DNA from: Bifidobacterium felsineum
GTDB lineage: Bacteria > Actinomycetota > Actinomycetes > Actinomycetales > Bifidobacteriaceae
Assembly: GCF_002802915.1 (NCBI RefSeq)
Contig: NZ_PEBJ01000005.1
Span: 1 to 64,000, forward strand
DNA length: 64,000 nt
Direction of reading: 5' to 3'
The notes under the pieces were generated by a model that made no database searches, had not been told where the DNA came from, and saw only the letters and a list, made by a program, of their open reading frames with translations. Position 1 is the stretch's first letter, and each line of letters begins with the position of its first letter. Of the stretch, positions 27,597 through 37,140 are shown piece by piece. The position numbers and the translations under genes were made by a program.

Positions 27597-28508
27597 TTAG
27601 CCTTTAACGGATCCGGCAACCAGGCCAGCGACGATCCACTTTTGGCAGAAGATGAAGAAGACGAATACAGGGATCAGGGCGATGGTGGTGATGGTCATGA
27701 ACAGTGGCCAATTGGTGCTGAACTGGCCCATGGCGTTGAACACCTGCAGCACCAGCGTCTGTTTCTCAGTCGAGGAGATGTAGATGTTCGGGGTCATGAA
27801 GTCATTCCATGTCCACATGGTTTCAAACACCACCACGGTGATCAAGATTGGGCGAATCAACGGCAGTACGATCTGCCAGAAGATACGGAACGGACCTGCG
27901 CCATCCAAGCGTGCGGCTTCGAACAGTTCGCCGGGAAGCCCGCGCATGTACTGCACAATCAGGAAGTAGCAGAACGTGGCACCGCCCAGGTAGAGCACAA
28001 TCAGGCCCAGCAGGCTGTCCACCAAGCCGAACTGCGCTTCCATTTTGTACTGCGGAATCAGCAGCGTCTGACCGGGGATCACGAACGAGAGCATCAGGAA
28101 GGCGCCAATGCCAGCCGTAAGCTTGCTACGCTTCTGCACCATGCCATAAGCGGCGAGCGCGCCGATGATCACCATGAAGAACACGCCCACTACAGTCACA
28201 ATCAACGTATTAATCGTGGCCTGAACTATCGGCAGATTCTCCATCGCATAGGTGTAGTTCTCCAGCGTGAAGTGCGTGGGCAGGCCGAACGGGTCGGCGG
28301 CCATGTCACCGGAGTTTTTGAATGTGTTGATCACCACAACGTACAGCGGCACCGCGCAGATCAGGGCAATGGCGATGACCACAACCGAACGGATGGCGGA
28401 GCGAATGCGTTCGCGCTGGCTCAAGGACAATCCACGGGCGGCCGGCGCGGAACCGGGCTCGGTAGCACCGGCAACAGCCGCGGCAGGAGAAGTGTGCTGC
28501 GTTGTCAT
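27597..28508 (-). CDS. ABC sugar transporter permease (MalG type)
   Basis: A 303-residue membrane protein with six predicted helices, the first near residue 38. The EAA loop reads ELFEAARLDGAGPFRIFWQIVLP near 190-215, the contact site for the ATPase. It overlaps the other permease gene by four bases. No ATPase gene is in the operon, so a shared MsiK/MalK-type ATPase encoded elsewhere is likely, as in other actinobacterial sugar importers. Confidence 0.92.
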   Translation of the reverse strand: MTTQHTSPAAAVAGATEPGSAPAARGLSLSQRERIRSAIRSVVVIAIALICAVPLYVVVINTFKNSGDMAADPFGLPTHFTLENYTYAMENLPIVQATINTLIVTVVGVFFMVIIGALAAYGMVQKRSKLTAGIGAFLMLSFVIPGQTLLIPQYKMEAQFGLVDSLLGLIVLYLGGATFCYFLIVQYMRGLPGELFEAARLDGAGPFRIFWQIVLPLIRPILITVVVFETMWTWNDFMTPNIYISSTEKQTLVLQVFNAMGQFSTNWPLFMTITTIALIPVFVFFIFCQKWIVAGLVAGSVKG

Positions 28509-29509
28509 GACAGCCTCTTTTCAATCAGCGAAGTGACAATTTGCTGCAGTGCCACGAGAACCACGCAGCACAGGAAGAACATCACACCAAGTGCGGAACC
28601 GATGCCGTAGCGGCCAGAACCGATGCCGGTGACAATGATGGATTGGGTAACGGTGTAGGTGGCATTGCCAGGACCACCGGTGGTCAAAGTGAATGGCAGA
28701 TCGTAGACCTTAAGGCCACCGGTCAGGAGCATGAAGATGGAGACGCCCATGGCGGGAACCATCTGCGGCAGCGTGATGTGCACGAATTGTTGGCCGCGGG
28801 TGGCACCATCCACCGAAGCCTGTTCATAGAGGTCGGCTGGAATGGCTTGCAGGTAGGCCAGGTACAGGGTGGCATGCCAGCCGACCTGCGCCCAGACGGC
28901 GATGAAGATCACGCAGAATTTGGCGAGCGCCGGGTCGGAGAGCCACGGGACCGGGCTCACACCGAGCTTGCCGAGGAACGTGTTGACGGCACCGGTGCCA
29001 AGCGGGGAGAAGATGTACTGCCACACCAGGCCGAGCACAGCCATCGATGGCACCGAGAAGAAGAAGAACAGGGAGCGCGCAAAGTTGCGTCCGAAGAACT
29101 TCCGGTTCAGGGTGACGGCCAGCGGTAAGGCGATGGCGGTGATCAGCACGGTGGTGGCCACAGTGTACAGCAGCGTGAAACCGAGACCGGCGAGCAGGGT
29201 CTGGTCTTGGAAGATCGCCTGGTAGTTGGCGATTCCCACGAACTTGGCGTTGGCGAAATCGTAGCCGTCGTAGTCGGTAAGGCTGAAGACGATGCTCTGG
29301 AGGAATGGGATCAGTACGATGATGATGTACACCGCGAGCAGCGGCAGCAGGAATCGCACGGAGGTGAGATTCTCCATGAGATTGCGGCGCTTGCGATCGC
29401 GGGTGTGTGAAGCTTCGAAGTCCTGGGCTGAGCCGGCAATGGCTCGGGCCGGGGCCGCGCCCGCCTCAGGAAGGGCGGACGCGGTGACTATTGCGGTTGC
29501 CTGTGACAT
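28505..29509 (-). CDS. ABC sugar transporter permease (MalF type)
   Basis: A 334-residue membrane protein. The start is ATG 29509 with AAGGTGA upstream. The cytoplasmic N terminus of about 45 residues precedes six helices. The EAA loop is DLYEQASVDGATRGQQFVHITLP near 230-255. It follows the binding-protein gene by only 11 bases and overlaps the MalG-type gene, so the three form one importer transcript. Confidence 0.92.
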   Translation of the reverse strand: MSQATAIVTASALPEAGAAPARAIAGSAQDFEASHTRDRKRRNLMENLTSVRFLLPLLAVYIIIVLIPFLQSIVFSLTDYDGYDFANAKFVGIANYQAIFQDQTLLAGLGFTLLYTVATTVLITAIALPLAVTLNRKFFGRNFARSLFFFFSVPSMAVLGLVWQYIFSPLGTGAVNTFLGKLGVSPVPWLSDPALAKFCVIFIAVWAQVGWHATLYLAYLQAIPADLYEQASVDGATRGQQFVHITLPQMVPAMGVSIFMLLTGGLKVYDLPFTLTTGGPGNATYTVTQSIIVTGIGSGRYGIGSALGVMFFLCCVVLVALQQIVTSLIEKRLS

Positions 29510-29520
29510 GTCATTCACCT

Positions 29521-30774
29521 TCAGGACAGTGTCTTGAGCTTGGTGTCCAGGTTGGCGGTGGCCTGAGCCGGAGTGATGGAACCGAGCGCCACCTGCTGCA
29601 GCTGGGCGAAGGTTTCGGCGCGCAGTGCGCTGCGTCCGCTGGCCGGCCAACCGAGCGTGTTCAGATACACGTTGCCGGTCTTCAGGTAGAGGTCGTACGG
29701 CTCTTTGAAGGTCTCGTCGATGTCCGGCGTGTAGTTCTTGGTGGACGGAATCAGACCGATGTTGTCTTGGATAAGCTTCAGGCCTTCCTTGGAGGAGAGG
29801 AAGTCGAGGAAGGATTCAGCGGCCTTGAGCTTAGCTCCATCGATCTTGCCATTGATGGCGTAACCGGAGTCGGCGGCACCCGGGGCGTATGGCGTATCGC
29901 CCTTGTGCAGCATCGGCATCCTGCCGAATGCGAAGTTGATGCCCGCGTCCTTGAACGTGTTCACATCCCAGTATCCGGACGGCATAACGGCCAGGCGGCC
30001 TGCTGCGAATTCGGAGCGAACCTGATCATCCGCAAGACCAGTGACTTCGGAACCCATCACGCCTGCGCTGAAGAGCTTGGCCCACTGCTTGTAGTACTTG
30101 GTGTAGCTCTTGGCAAAGGTGGAGTCACCGTCGCCAATCTGCTGGTCGACGCTCTTGGACTGCTTGGAGGAATCGTAACCGATCCAGCCTTCCACCAGAG
30201 CGCCGAGGCCTGCCTTGGGCTCCAGGTAGGGCTTCTCCACACCAGCATCCTTCAGAGCCTTGAGCATGTCGATGAATTCATCCCAAGTCTCAGGAATGGA
30301 ATCGTAGCCGGCCTTGGCGAGCAGGTCTTTGTTGTAAGCGTAAGCGTTGGTCCATGCGGTGATCGACATGGCGTATACCTTGCCGTTCACGCTGGCCTGC
30401 GCCTTGTTCGTGTCGCCGATGCGGCTCATGAACGATTCGTTAGTCAGATCCTTGGCTGCTCCGTTCTTCACCAGATCGCTCAGCTGCTCAGGTGGCGCCA
30501 CGTACACGTCGGCAAGCTGGCCGCCGGAGATACGGGTCTGCAGCGTCTGCTGATAGCCTGCCTGAGAACCGTTGGTGGTGCTGAACTTGATCTTGATGTC
30601 CGGGTTCTTCTTTTCGAATGCGTCAATCACCGGCTGGTAGACGTCCTGCGTATTGTTCGCAAAGAACGTGAGCTCAGTCTTGCCGGAGGCGCTGCCTGAT
30701 CCGCAACCTGCGAGGGAGGCAATCATGGCAATCGCGGCACCGGCGCCGACGATGGTCTGCCAGGTATTCTTCAT
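29521..30774 (-). CDS. ABC transporter sugar-binding lipoprotein
   Basis: A 417-residue extracellular solute-binding protein of the family 1 (MalE) type. The start is ATG 30774 with AAAGGA seven bases upstream. The signal peptide ends in a lipobox SLAGC with Cys24 as the lipid-anchored residue. The mature part has the two-lobe binding-protein pattern with aromatic residues near the hinge. It is the first and probably most highly expressed gene of the importer/GH35 operon. The ligand is likely a beta-galactoside, inferred only from the neighbouring GH35. Confidence 0.92.
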   Translation of the reverse strand: MKNTWQTIVGAGAAIAMIASLAGCGSGSASGKTELTFFANNTQDVYQPVIDAFEKKNPDIKIKFSTTNGSQAGYQQTLQTRISGGQLADVYVAPPEQLSDLVKNGAAKDLTNESFMSRIGDTNKAQASVNGKVYAMSITAWTNAYAYNKDLLAKAGYDSIPETWDEFIDMLKALKDAGVEKPYLEPKAGLGALVEGWIGYDSSKQSKSVDQQIGDGDSTFAKSYTKYYKQWAKLFSAGVMGSEVTGLADDQVRSEFAAGRLAVMPSGYWDVNTFKDAGINFAFGRMPMLHKGDTPYAPGAADSGYAINGKIDGAKLKAAESFLDFLSSKEGLKLIQDNIGLIPSTKNYTPDIDETFKEPYDLYLKTGNVYLNTLGWPASGRSALRAETFAQLQQVALGSITPAQATANLDTKLKTLS

Positions 30775-30955
30775 GATGGTTCCTTTCATCAGAGCATGCT
30801 TGCGCCAAGCCTGTGAGTCGGGGGATTCGGCGCACATCACGCTAAAGGTGTGTGGCAAAGCGACGGATGAACTGCTTCGTTCTCGTTGTCGCTTTGTTGT
30901 TATTGATTTCATACTATTGCGCTATTTGCTTGATTTACCGGCATAAATTGCGCGC

Positions 30956-30976
30956 CAATATGAAATTATTGCTATT
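30956..30976 (-). promoter_or_regulatory. Putative AraC-type regulator site upstream of the sugar operon
   Basis: On the minus strand this reads AATAGCAATAATTTCATATT and one more base, matching 20 of 21 bases with the site at 37135-37155. A partial second copy, AATAGCGCAATAG, starts 50 bases downstream at 30926. The site is about 180 bases from the binding-protein start. Confidence 0.6.
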
Positions 30977-30978
30977 GG

Positions 30979-32175
30979 TTATAGGTGATTGTTGGGCATA
31001 TTATTGCTGCTCTGATTGCCGCTTATGGCAATCAGCCGCGCAACATTTTCGGCCGTTCGCGCGAGGTTGCGCGGCCCTGCGGCAAGCGCCTGTTCCAAGG
31101 TTGTTGCTCCAGGAACGATGCCGAATATCGCATCGATGCCAAGGTCGTAGAGCGGGCCGATATCGCCGCCAACGTGCCCGGCAAGGGCGATGACGCCAAT
31201 GCTTGGATTGCCTTGGCGCACGGCCTTGGCGACTCCCATCGGCGTTTTGCCATATTGGGTTTGCGCGTCGATGCCACCTTCACCGGTGATGCAGTAGTCC
31301 GCATCGGCGGCCCGTTGTGCAAGCCGTACGGTTTGTGCAACGATTTCCACACCGGATTTCATCTGCGCGTTGGTGAACGCCAGGAGCCCTGCACCAAGTC
31401 CACCGGCTGCGCCCGCACCCGGCATTTGTGCCACGTCACGGCCTAGTTGGCTGTTGATGATGGCGGCATAGTGGGCAAGGCTGGCATCGAGTTGGCTGAC
31501 CATCGCCGGCGTGGCGCCTTTTTGCGGGCCGAACACGGCTGACGCGCCTTGCGGCCCGGTGAGCGGATTATCCACGTCGGAGGCGATGAGGATTTCCGTG
31601 GATTCTAGGCGCGGGTCGAGCCCGGCGGTATCGATGACGCTCAATTGGCTGAGCGCACCTCCCCCGCGCTTGATGGCATTGCCGCGGGCGTCAAGGAATC
31701 TGACGCCCAAGGCTTCGGCCATACCTGCACCGCCATCGTTGGTGGCCGAGCCACCGATTCCGATGATGATGCGGCGGGCGCCATCATCGAGGGCTGCGCG
31801 AATGAGCTGACCGGTACCGTAGGTGGTGGCGATCAGCGGATTTTCGGTGGACTCGTCTACGAAGCCGATACCTGAAGCCGCAGCCATTTCGATGACTGCG
31901 GTCGATGCGTCACCGGTAGCGTCGCCGTCAGCACCCAGCAATCCGTAGGTTGCAAGCGCCGGCCGCTGCAGCGGGTCGAGCACTTCGGCTTGGCGCAGTG
32001 CACCGCCGGTGGCATCCACCAGCGCTTGCACTGTGCCTTCGCCACCATCCGCCATCGGCACCATCTCGTATTCGGCATCAGGGAACACTGTGGCAAGCCC
32101 GGAGCGAATGGCTTCGGCCGCCTCACGGGCGGTCATACAGTTTTTGAACGAATCAGGGGCGATTGCGAACTTCAC
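30979..32175 (-). CDS. glxK: Glycerate kinase (GlxK/GarK family)
   Basis: A 398-residue enzyme that phosphorylates D-glycerate to a phosphoglycerate. The start is GTG 32175 (residues KFAIAPDSFKN follow), with GGGAGGTG upstream. Family motifs are APDSFKNCMTAREAAEAI at the N terminus, VPMADGGEGTVQAL near 45 and IIGIGGSATNDGGAGMAEALG near 125-145. It faces the CdaR-type regulator across a 171-base gap, the arrangement expected of a regulator and its target. Confidence 0.92.
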   Translation of the reverse strand: MKFAIAPDSFKNCMTAREAAEAIRSGLATVFPDAEYEMVPMADGGEGTVQALVDATGGALRQAEVLDPLQRPALATYGLLGADGDATGDASTAVIEMAAASGIGFVDESTENPLIATTYGTGQLIRAALDDGARRIIIGIGGSATNDGGAGMAEALGVRFLDARGNAIKRGGGALSQLSVIDTAGLDPRLESTEILIASDVDNPLTGPQGASAVFGPQKGATPAMVSQLDASLAHYAAIINSQLGRDVAQMPGAGAAGGLGAGLLAFTNAQMKSGVEIVAQTVRLAQRAADADYCITGEGGIDAQTQYGKTPMGVAKAVRQGNPSIGVIALAGHVGGDIGPLYDLGIDAIFGIVPGATTLEQALAAGPRNLARTAENVARLIAISGNQSSNNMPNNHL

Positions 32176-32346
32176 CTGAGCACCTCCCTTGCACTGCTTC
32201 CCTTGTTGTTGGACGGTACCAGTATCGCCGATGTCGCATGGTACATACAACCATCTTTAGGCCATGAATACTGAACAATTAGCCGATTATCATAGTATGC
32301 GTAACATATAGAGTCGCGATATAGCAATCAGGCAAAGGAGCCGCAG
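32176..32346. promoter_or_regulatory. Divergent glxK/cdaR control region
   Basis: No gene is present. The segment must hold both promoters and the regulator site. A TGGTACATACAACCA stretch near 32244 has partial dyad symmetry. I cannot place the promoters with confidence. Confidence 0.4.
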
Positions 32347-33576
32347 ATGGATATCGATCCGCGCATCGCCTCCACCATCGTGGAGAACATCAAAGGCGCA
32401 TTGAGCCACGACATCAACTTCTTCGACACCAACGGTCATATCATCGCCAGCACCGATCCAGCGCGCGTGGACACCGATCATGAAGCCGCGCGCATCGCCG
32501 CTCGCACCGGGCAGAGCGTGGCGGTGGATGCCGAGCACCCATTCGCCGGCGCGCGCGACGGCATCAATGTGCCAGTGATGCAAGGCGACGCGGTAATCGC
32601 CGTCATCGGCATCACCGGCGAACGCGCCGAGGTGGAGCCGTTCGGCAATGTCATCAAGAAAATGACCGAAATCCTGGTACGCGAGAATCTTGAACAGGTT
32701 TCCCGATTCGACAGGCGCATGATGGCCGCGAACCTGACGAACCTGCTTATCGCACCGCAGCCGGATACCGGGCTTATCGATTATCTGACGGACACGCTAA
32801 ACGTGGATCTCACCGTGCCGCGCGTGGTGGTTGTGGGGCGGCTGCATATGCCGCAGAAGCTACGCAACGAGACCGTACAGCGCGTTGGCATTGCGCAAGA
32901 TAACACCTACGACATAGTTGACCGGCTTATGGCGAATCAACCGCACAGCCTGTATTCGATTTATGGTGGCGAATTTCGTTTGATTCTCGCCGCGAACGGC
33001 AATGCTACGGATCCTGACACTTCAGCACAGTGGGAGGTGCTCAATCGGATTGCACAGGCGGTGTCACAATCCACTGGCTACCCGTTGGTGTTTGGCATCA
33101 GCGAGCCGGTGCACGCCATCGCCGACTACCGAGAGGCGTATCTGCAGGCCCGCAGTGCCGAACTTTGGCTGGCATTTCTGCATCAACAGCATAATGCTGA
33201 GACTCAGGCCGAAATCGAACATACCGCCGATGCCAATCACCCACGCACACTTGAGTATGACGATACCGCACTGGGTATGGCGTTGTGCGCGATCAAAGAC
33301 ACCACCGCCGAACGGTTTTCGAATCGAGTATTAAGCGGGCTCACCGAGGAGGAGAAGGACGAGGCAGCTGTATTGTTCGATGCCTATACGCGGCACAACG
33401 GCAGCATCGGACACACCGCCGAGGAACTATTTCTGCATAAGAACACCGTGCAGAATCGGCTAAATAAAATCGCCCGCGCAACCGGCTACAATCCGCGCGA
33501 TTTAAGCGATTACACGTTACTGGCTTTAGCATTCGCACTGCGACGACTGCTGAAGTTCTGGTGGACCACGCCGTGA
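32347..33576 (+). CDS. cdaR: CdaR-family sugar-diacid/glycerate regulator
   Basis: A 409-residue regulator. The N-terminal diacid-recognition domain covers about 1-130 (IDPRIASTIVENIKGALSHDINFFD). A GGDEF-like middle segment follows. The C-terminal PucR-type HTH is at about 345-405 (HTAEELFLHKNTVQNRLNKI). Members of this family activate glycerate, glucarate and galactarate genes. Its divergent position next to glycerate kinase supports glxK as target. A GCAAAGGAG site precedes the ATG. Confidence 0.88.
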   Translation: MDIDPRIASTIVENIKGALSHDINFFDTNGHIIASTDPARVDTDHEAARIAARTGQSVAVDAEHPFAGARDGINVPVMQGDAVIAVIGITGERAEVEPFGNVIKKMTEILVRENLEQVSRFDRRMMAANLTNLLIAPQPDTGLIDYLTDTLNVDLTVPRVVVVGRLHMPQKLRNETVQRVGIAQDNTYDIVDRLMANQPHSLYSIYGGEFRLILAANGNATDPDTSAQWEVLNRIAQAVSQSTGYPLVFGISEPVHAIADYREAYLQARSAELWLAFLHQQHNAETQAEIEHTADANHPRTLEYDDTALGMALCAIKDTTAERFSNRVLSGLTEEEKDEAAVLFDAYTRHNGSIGHTAEELFLHKNTVQNRLNKIARATGYNPRDLSDYTLLALAFALRRLLKFWWTTP

Positions 33577-33610
33577 CTTCAATATATTGAATATATTGCT
33601 GCATAAGGAA

Positions 33611-33643
33611 GCGCCGGCTTCCGGAAGAGGGAGAAGCCGGCGC
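33611..33643. terminator. Stem-loop between convergent cdaR and DUF5107 genes
   Basis: An 11-bp perfect stem (GCGCCGGCTTC with GAAGCCGGCGC) around an 11-base loop, placed between two converging genes. It lacks a strong T run on either strand but is well placed to stop both. Confidence 0.7.
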
Positions 33644-33660
33644 GGAGCGGACCAAAGAGG

Positions 33661-36600
33661 TCACAGGATGTGACGATTCATCACCTCATCAGTGAAGAGG
33701 TTGGCCTGGATGTGGCTGGGGTCTGCAGCCAGGGCTTCAGTGAGGAAGCGCTCGGCTTCCTCATGTTCGCCTCGGCCGATGTTCGCGAGTCCCATCAGGT
33801 ATTCGCAGTGGACACGGTTCATCTTCGTGTAGTCGTTTTCGAAGATAAGGAAGTCCGGCAGCGAGACGGCGAAGTAGTCGATCTTGACCTGATCGTCGAG
33901 GTGCTGCTCACCGTAGTCCAGCAGACGGTAGAAGCGGGCGTTGGCCGGACCTTCCTCGCCGAGCGCCTTGTGGGCGAGGCCCTGGAACAGAATCATTTCG
34001 GCGGGCTGGTCGTTGTAGTACATCGCACCCTTCACCTCGTCCGGGCCGATGGTGGCCTGACGGAATTCGGCGCGAGCCGCCTCCTCGTTGCCGAGCTGGC
34101 GTTCCACCACACCGAGGTAGTAGTGGATGTCGTTGTCCTTCTGGCCTTCGAGCTTGCCTTCGCCGAGGTTCTGCGGGTAGACGAGCGTCTTGACCAGCAG
34201 ATCCTTGGCCTTGGCCCAGTCGCCGGCCGCCATAGCATCCTTGGCAAGCAGGGTCAGTGCGATGCGATACTGGCCGGTAATCTTGCCTTCGCCACCCTCC
34301 CACGGGTGGAAGCGACGCTGGCCCATCAGCTCGTAGGCCTTGGCGTAGTTGCCGGTCAGGTTGAGCACGGTCAGGTATTCGATGAACAGGTCGTCGCGCT
34401 TGGCCACCACGTCGAGATGTTTCTCAAACTCGGTGAGGCGCTGGGCGTAGGTCCAGCCGATCTTGCGGTGCAGCTGGTCGGTTTCCAGGAACACACGGGC
34501 ATCGGATTCGTCGAGCGCGTAGGCTTGCTCGATTTCGACCTTGGCGGCAGCCGCGTCGCCGCGCTTGTTGTAGTAGGCAAGCGCCAAGTTGCGGTGTACG
34601 GTCGGGAATTCCGGATCGCGGTCGCGCGACTGTTCCCACAGTGCGATGGCCTTGTCTGCCTGCACTTTATCGTAGTAGAGGCAGCCGAGGTAGTACGGAG
34701 CCTTGGCGCCATCGACTACCTCGATGGCCTTCTCGAGCGGCGCGATATCCTCCAGCTTGTTCGGGAAGCAGTAGTCGCTCGGCGCGGCCTCGGCGGCTTC
34801 GAACGCGGCCTTGGATTCCGTCTCGCGGCCGAGTTCAGCAAGATAGTAGCCTTCATAGTACTTGACCATCGGCTTCGACTGATCAGCCTTGGCGAGCAGA
34901 GCCAGCGCTTCCTCGTACGCACCGAACAGCGCGTAGTCGCGAGCGGCCTGCAGGTAGTTTTCGAAGAAACCGCGCATCAGGCGTTCCAGTTCGGCCGCCT
35001 CTCCCCCGGCGAGCACTCGCTCATAACCGGAGACGAAATCGAACTCATCGATGGTAAGGTTCTCGGCGAGCGCCGCCGCAGCTTCATCCGCGCGGCCGAG
35101 CTTGCGCAGCACGTAAGCCTTCAGACCGCGGGCCTTGATGTTCATCGTGTTGCGGGTCAGCGCATTGTTCACATACTCCAGCGCATCCGTGAAGTCGCCC
35201 CGGCGGGCAGCAATGGCGGCCATGTAGAAGAAGGCGCGCTCCTTCTGCGTATCATCCCAGGTTGCCTTGAAGAAGGCGTCGAATGCCTCGTCGTACTTAT
35301 CCTGCAGGAACAGGACCAAGCCGAGGTTGTAGTGCGGCTCGGAGTCATACGGCTGGGTGTTGTGCTTGGTCAGACGCTTGATTGCCGTACGGAAGTGGGC
35401 TTCGGCGCACTTGAATACACCGCGGCGCAACTGCAGACGGCCGTATGCATTGTTGATGCGGGCGTCTTGCGGGTCGCGCTTCAGGCCTTCGAGATAGTAC
35501 GGGTCAGGCATGTAGGTGGCGTGACGGTACTGCTCCAAGTGCAGACCGGCGAGCAGCAGCTCCTCGTTGGTGGCGATCTTTGCGGGCTCGTCAGCGGCCT
35601 TGGCCGGCTCGGGCAGTTTGTCGATCTTCTTTGGTTGTGGGGTGTAGTCGATGAGTACGGTGCCGTTGGCGTCCGCTACGGTTGCGGTGATGTCGGTGGC
35701 CGGAGCCTCACCGGTTTCGAATTCGGCGCGAACGATATCGTTTGGGCTGATGGTGCCGGTGTAGGAATACAGCGTCTTGCCGCTCTTAGTGGTCACGGTT
35801 ACGGTGGCGTTCTCGTACACACTGGTGGCGTACACGGTTACACGACCCTGACCGGCCTTCAGACCCTGTGCTTCGATGCCTTCGATCTCACCTGCGGCAC
35901 CAAATGTATCTTCCGGACCGATTTCCAGGTTCACCGCGGCCTTGATGGACGCGTTCTTGACCTGCCCCACAGCCTTGTATGGCATGAAGTACTGGGTGAA
36001 GGTCTTGCCTTCGTAAGGCTTCAACCAAGTGAAGTCAGGCTGGTTGTCGGTGAAGACGCCGGTCATCAGCTCCACGTAAGGGCCGTTCGCATCGGTCAGA
36101 TTGCGATCCCAGGCGCGGCCGAAGTCGCCGTTGCCCCAAGTCCACTGCTTCTTGCCGGGGCTGACGTGGTGGTCGGCCACATGCAGGATGCCTGCGCCCA
36201 CGCCGAAATCATAGCCGCCGACGAAGTTGTAGTCGGAATGTGCGGCCATGTAGCTGGTCGGCACCGGCACGTTCTTGTAGCGGCCGATATCCACGCCGCG
36301 CGAATAGTCATGCTTGTAGTAGGTACCGGTGGCGATCGGATACCGGGAGACGTCGCGCTTGCCGTGGTCCATGACTGCGGTCACATCCGGCGGCATCACG
36401 GTTTTGGTGTGCTCGTTGACCGGCACGGCCGGGTTGGCCCACCACAGGAAGGTCTGTGGCAGTGCGGTACCGTTGTACAACTGAGCGGTGATTTCGATGT
36501 AGGCCTTCCCCGGGTGCAGGGCGATGGTGGTGACCACCTGGGTGCCGTACATCTGATCGGTGTCGTGGCACAGCACGGCCTTGCCGCCGTCCGGCAGGTC

Positions 36601-37005
36601 CTTGATGTCGTAATCCACCGGCGAGTAGGTGGTCGGACGGTGGTGCTGCGGCCAGTTGAATTCGATGCCGCCCGAGATCCACGGGCCGGTCAGGCCCACG
36701 AGCGCCGGCTTAATCACATCGTTGCGGTAGACGAAGTCATAATTATTGGTTTTGTCCTTGGCGTACTGGATGCGACCGCCGAGTTCGGGAAGCACAGTGA
36801 TTTCAAGGTATTCGTTCTCGATGATCACGGCTTTGTAGGCCTTGTCATGCTTCTCATCGCTGATGGTTTCGATCACCGGGTATGGGTAGACGCGGCCAGA
36901 GCTGCCCTGGTAGACGCGCTTTTCGATGAACTGCGGGTTCTTGTCCGCAGCTCCGATCCCGTAGGTCGGAATGGTGATGACGGTGTCTTGAATGGTAACG
37001 GCCAT
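33661..37005 (-). CDS. DUF5107 / tetratricopeptide-repeat protein
   Basis: A 1114-residue cytoplasmic protein; no signal peptide or membrane segment is seen. Residues 1 to about 350 form a DUF5107 domain with a galactose-mutarotase-like beta-sandwich look: ITVLPELGGRIQYAKD near 70, GGIEFNWPQHHRP near 112 and WWANPAVPVNEHTKTVMPPD near 187. A beta-rich linker follows to about 450. From about 480 to the end there are many TPR-like helical repeats (AEAHFRTAIKRL, YNLGLVLFLQDKYDEAFDAF). The family has no firmly known activity that I can name; the fold and location suggest action on a carbohydrate. It is divergent from an AraC regulator and shares an upstream site with the GH35/ABC operon. A GGAGC site precedes the ATG. 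Confidence 0.8.
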   Translation of the reverse strand: MAVTIQDTVITIPTYGIGAADKNPQFIEKRVYQGSSGRVYPYPVIETISDEKHDKAYKAVIIENEYLEITVLPELGGRIQYAKDKTNNYDFVYRNDVIKPALVGLTGPWISGGIEFNWPQHHRPTTYSPVDYDIKDLPDGGKAVLCHDTDQMYGTQVVTTIALHPGKAYIEITAQLYNGTALPQTFLWWANPAVPVNEHTKTVMPPDVTAVMDHGKRDVSRYPIATGTYYKHDYSRGVDIGRYKNVPVPTSYMAAHSDYNFVGGYDFGVGAGILHVADHHVSPGKKQWTWGNGDFGRAWDRNLTDANGPYVELMTGVFTDNQPDFTWLKPYEGKTFTQYFMPYKAVGQVKNASIKAAVNLEIGPEDTFGAAGEIEGIEAQGLKAGQGRVTVYATSVYENATVTVTTKSGKTLYSYTGTISPNDIVRAEFETGEAPATDITATVADANGTVLIDYTPQPKKIDKLPEPAKAADEPAKIATNEELLLAGLHLEQYRHATYMPDPYYLEGLKRDPQDARINNAYGRLQLRRGVFKCAEAHFRTAIKRLTKHNTQPYDSEPHYNLGLVLFLQDKYDEAFDAFFKATWDDTQKERAFFYMAAIAARRGDFTDALEYVNNALTRNTMNIKARGLKAYVLRKLGRADEAAAALAENLTIDEFDFVSGYERVLAGGEAAELERLMRGFFENYLQAARDYALFGAYEEALALLAKADQSKPMVKYYEGYYLAELGRETESKAAFEAAEAAPSDYCFPNKLEDIAPLEKAIEVVDGAKAPYYLGCLYYDKVQADKAIALWEQSRDRDPEFPTVHRNLALAYYNKRGDAAAAKVEIEQAYALDESDARVFLETDQLHRKIGWTYAQRLTEFEKHLDVVAKRDDLFIEYLTVLNLTGNYAKAYELMGQRRFHPWEGGEGKITGQYRIALTLLAKDAMAAGDWAKAKDLLVKTLVYPQNLGEGKLEGQKDNDIHYYLGVVERQLGNEEAARAEFRQATIGPDEVKGAMYYNDQPAEMILFQGLAHKALGEEGPANARFYRLLDYGEQHLDDQVKIDYFAVSLPDFLIFENDYTKMNRVHCEYLMGLANIGRGEHEEAERFLTEALAADPSHIQANLFTDEVMNRHIL

Positions 37006-37110
37006 GATTGCTCCACTTCGTTGTAGTGTTTACCGTTGTTGCGTTCTTCTTGGTTCTTGCGAACCACAATCTTTTGATTGATTGCCTTTAGTCTATGGCC
37101 GAAAATAGTG

Positions 37111-37140
37111 TTGACATCTAGAGTAATTGTTCTTCAATAT
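37111..37140 (+). promoter_or_regulatory. Probable promoter of the AraC-family gene
   Basis: TTGACA at 37111 and CAATAT at 37135 are 18 bases apart. The second box is the first part of the conserved 21-base site, so a bound regulator would sit on its own promoter. Confidence 0.55.

Noticed and set aside
33670..37026. 1118-codon open frame antisense to the DUF5107 gene
   Set aside because: Mirror frame of a high-GC coding sequence; composition is unlike a real protein and no ribosome-binding site is seen.
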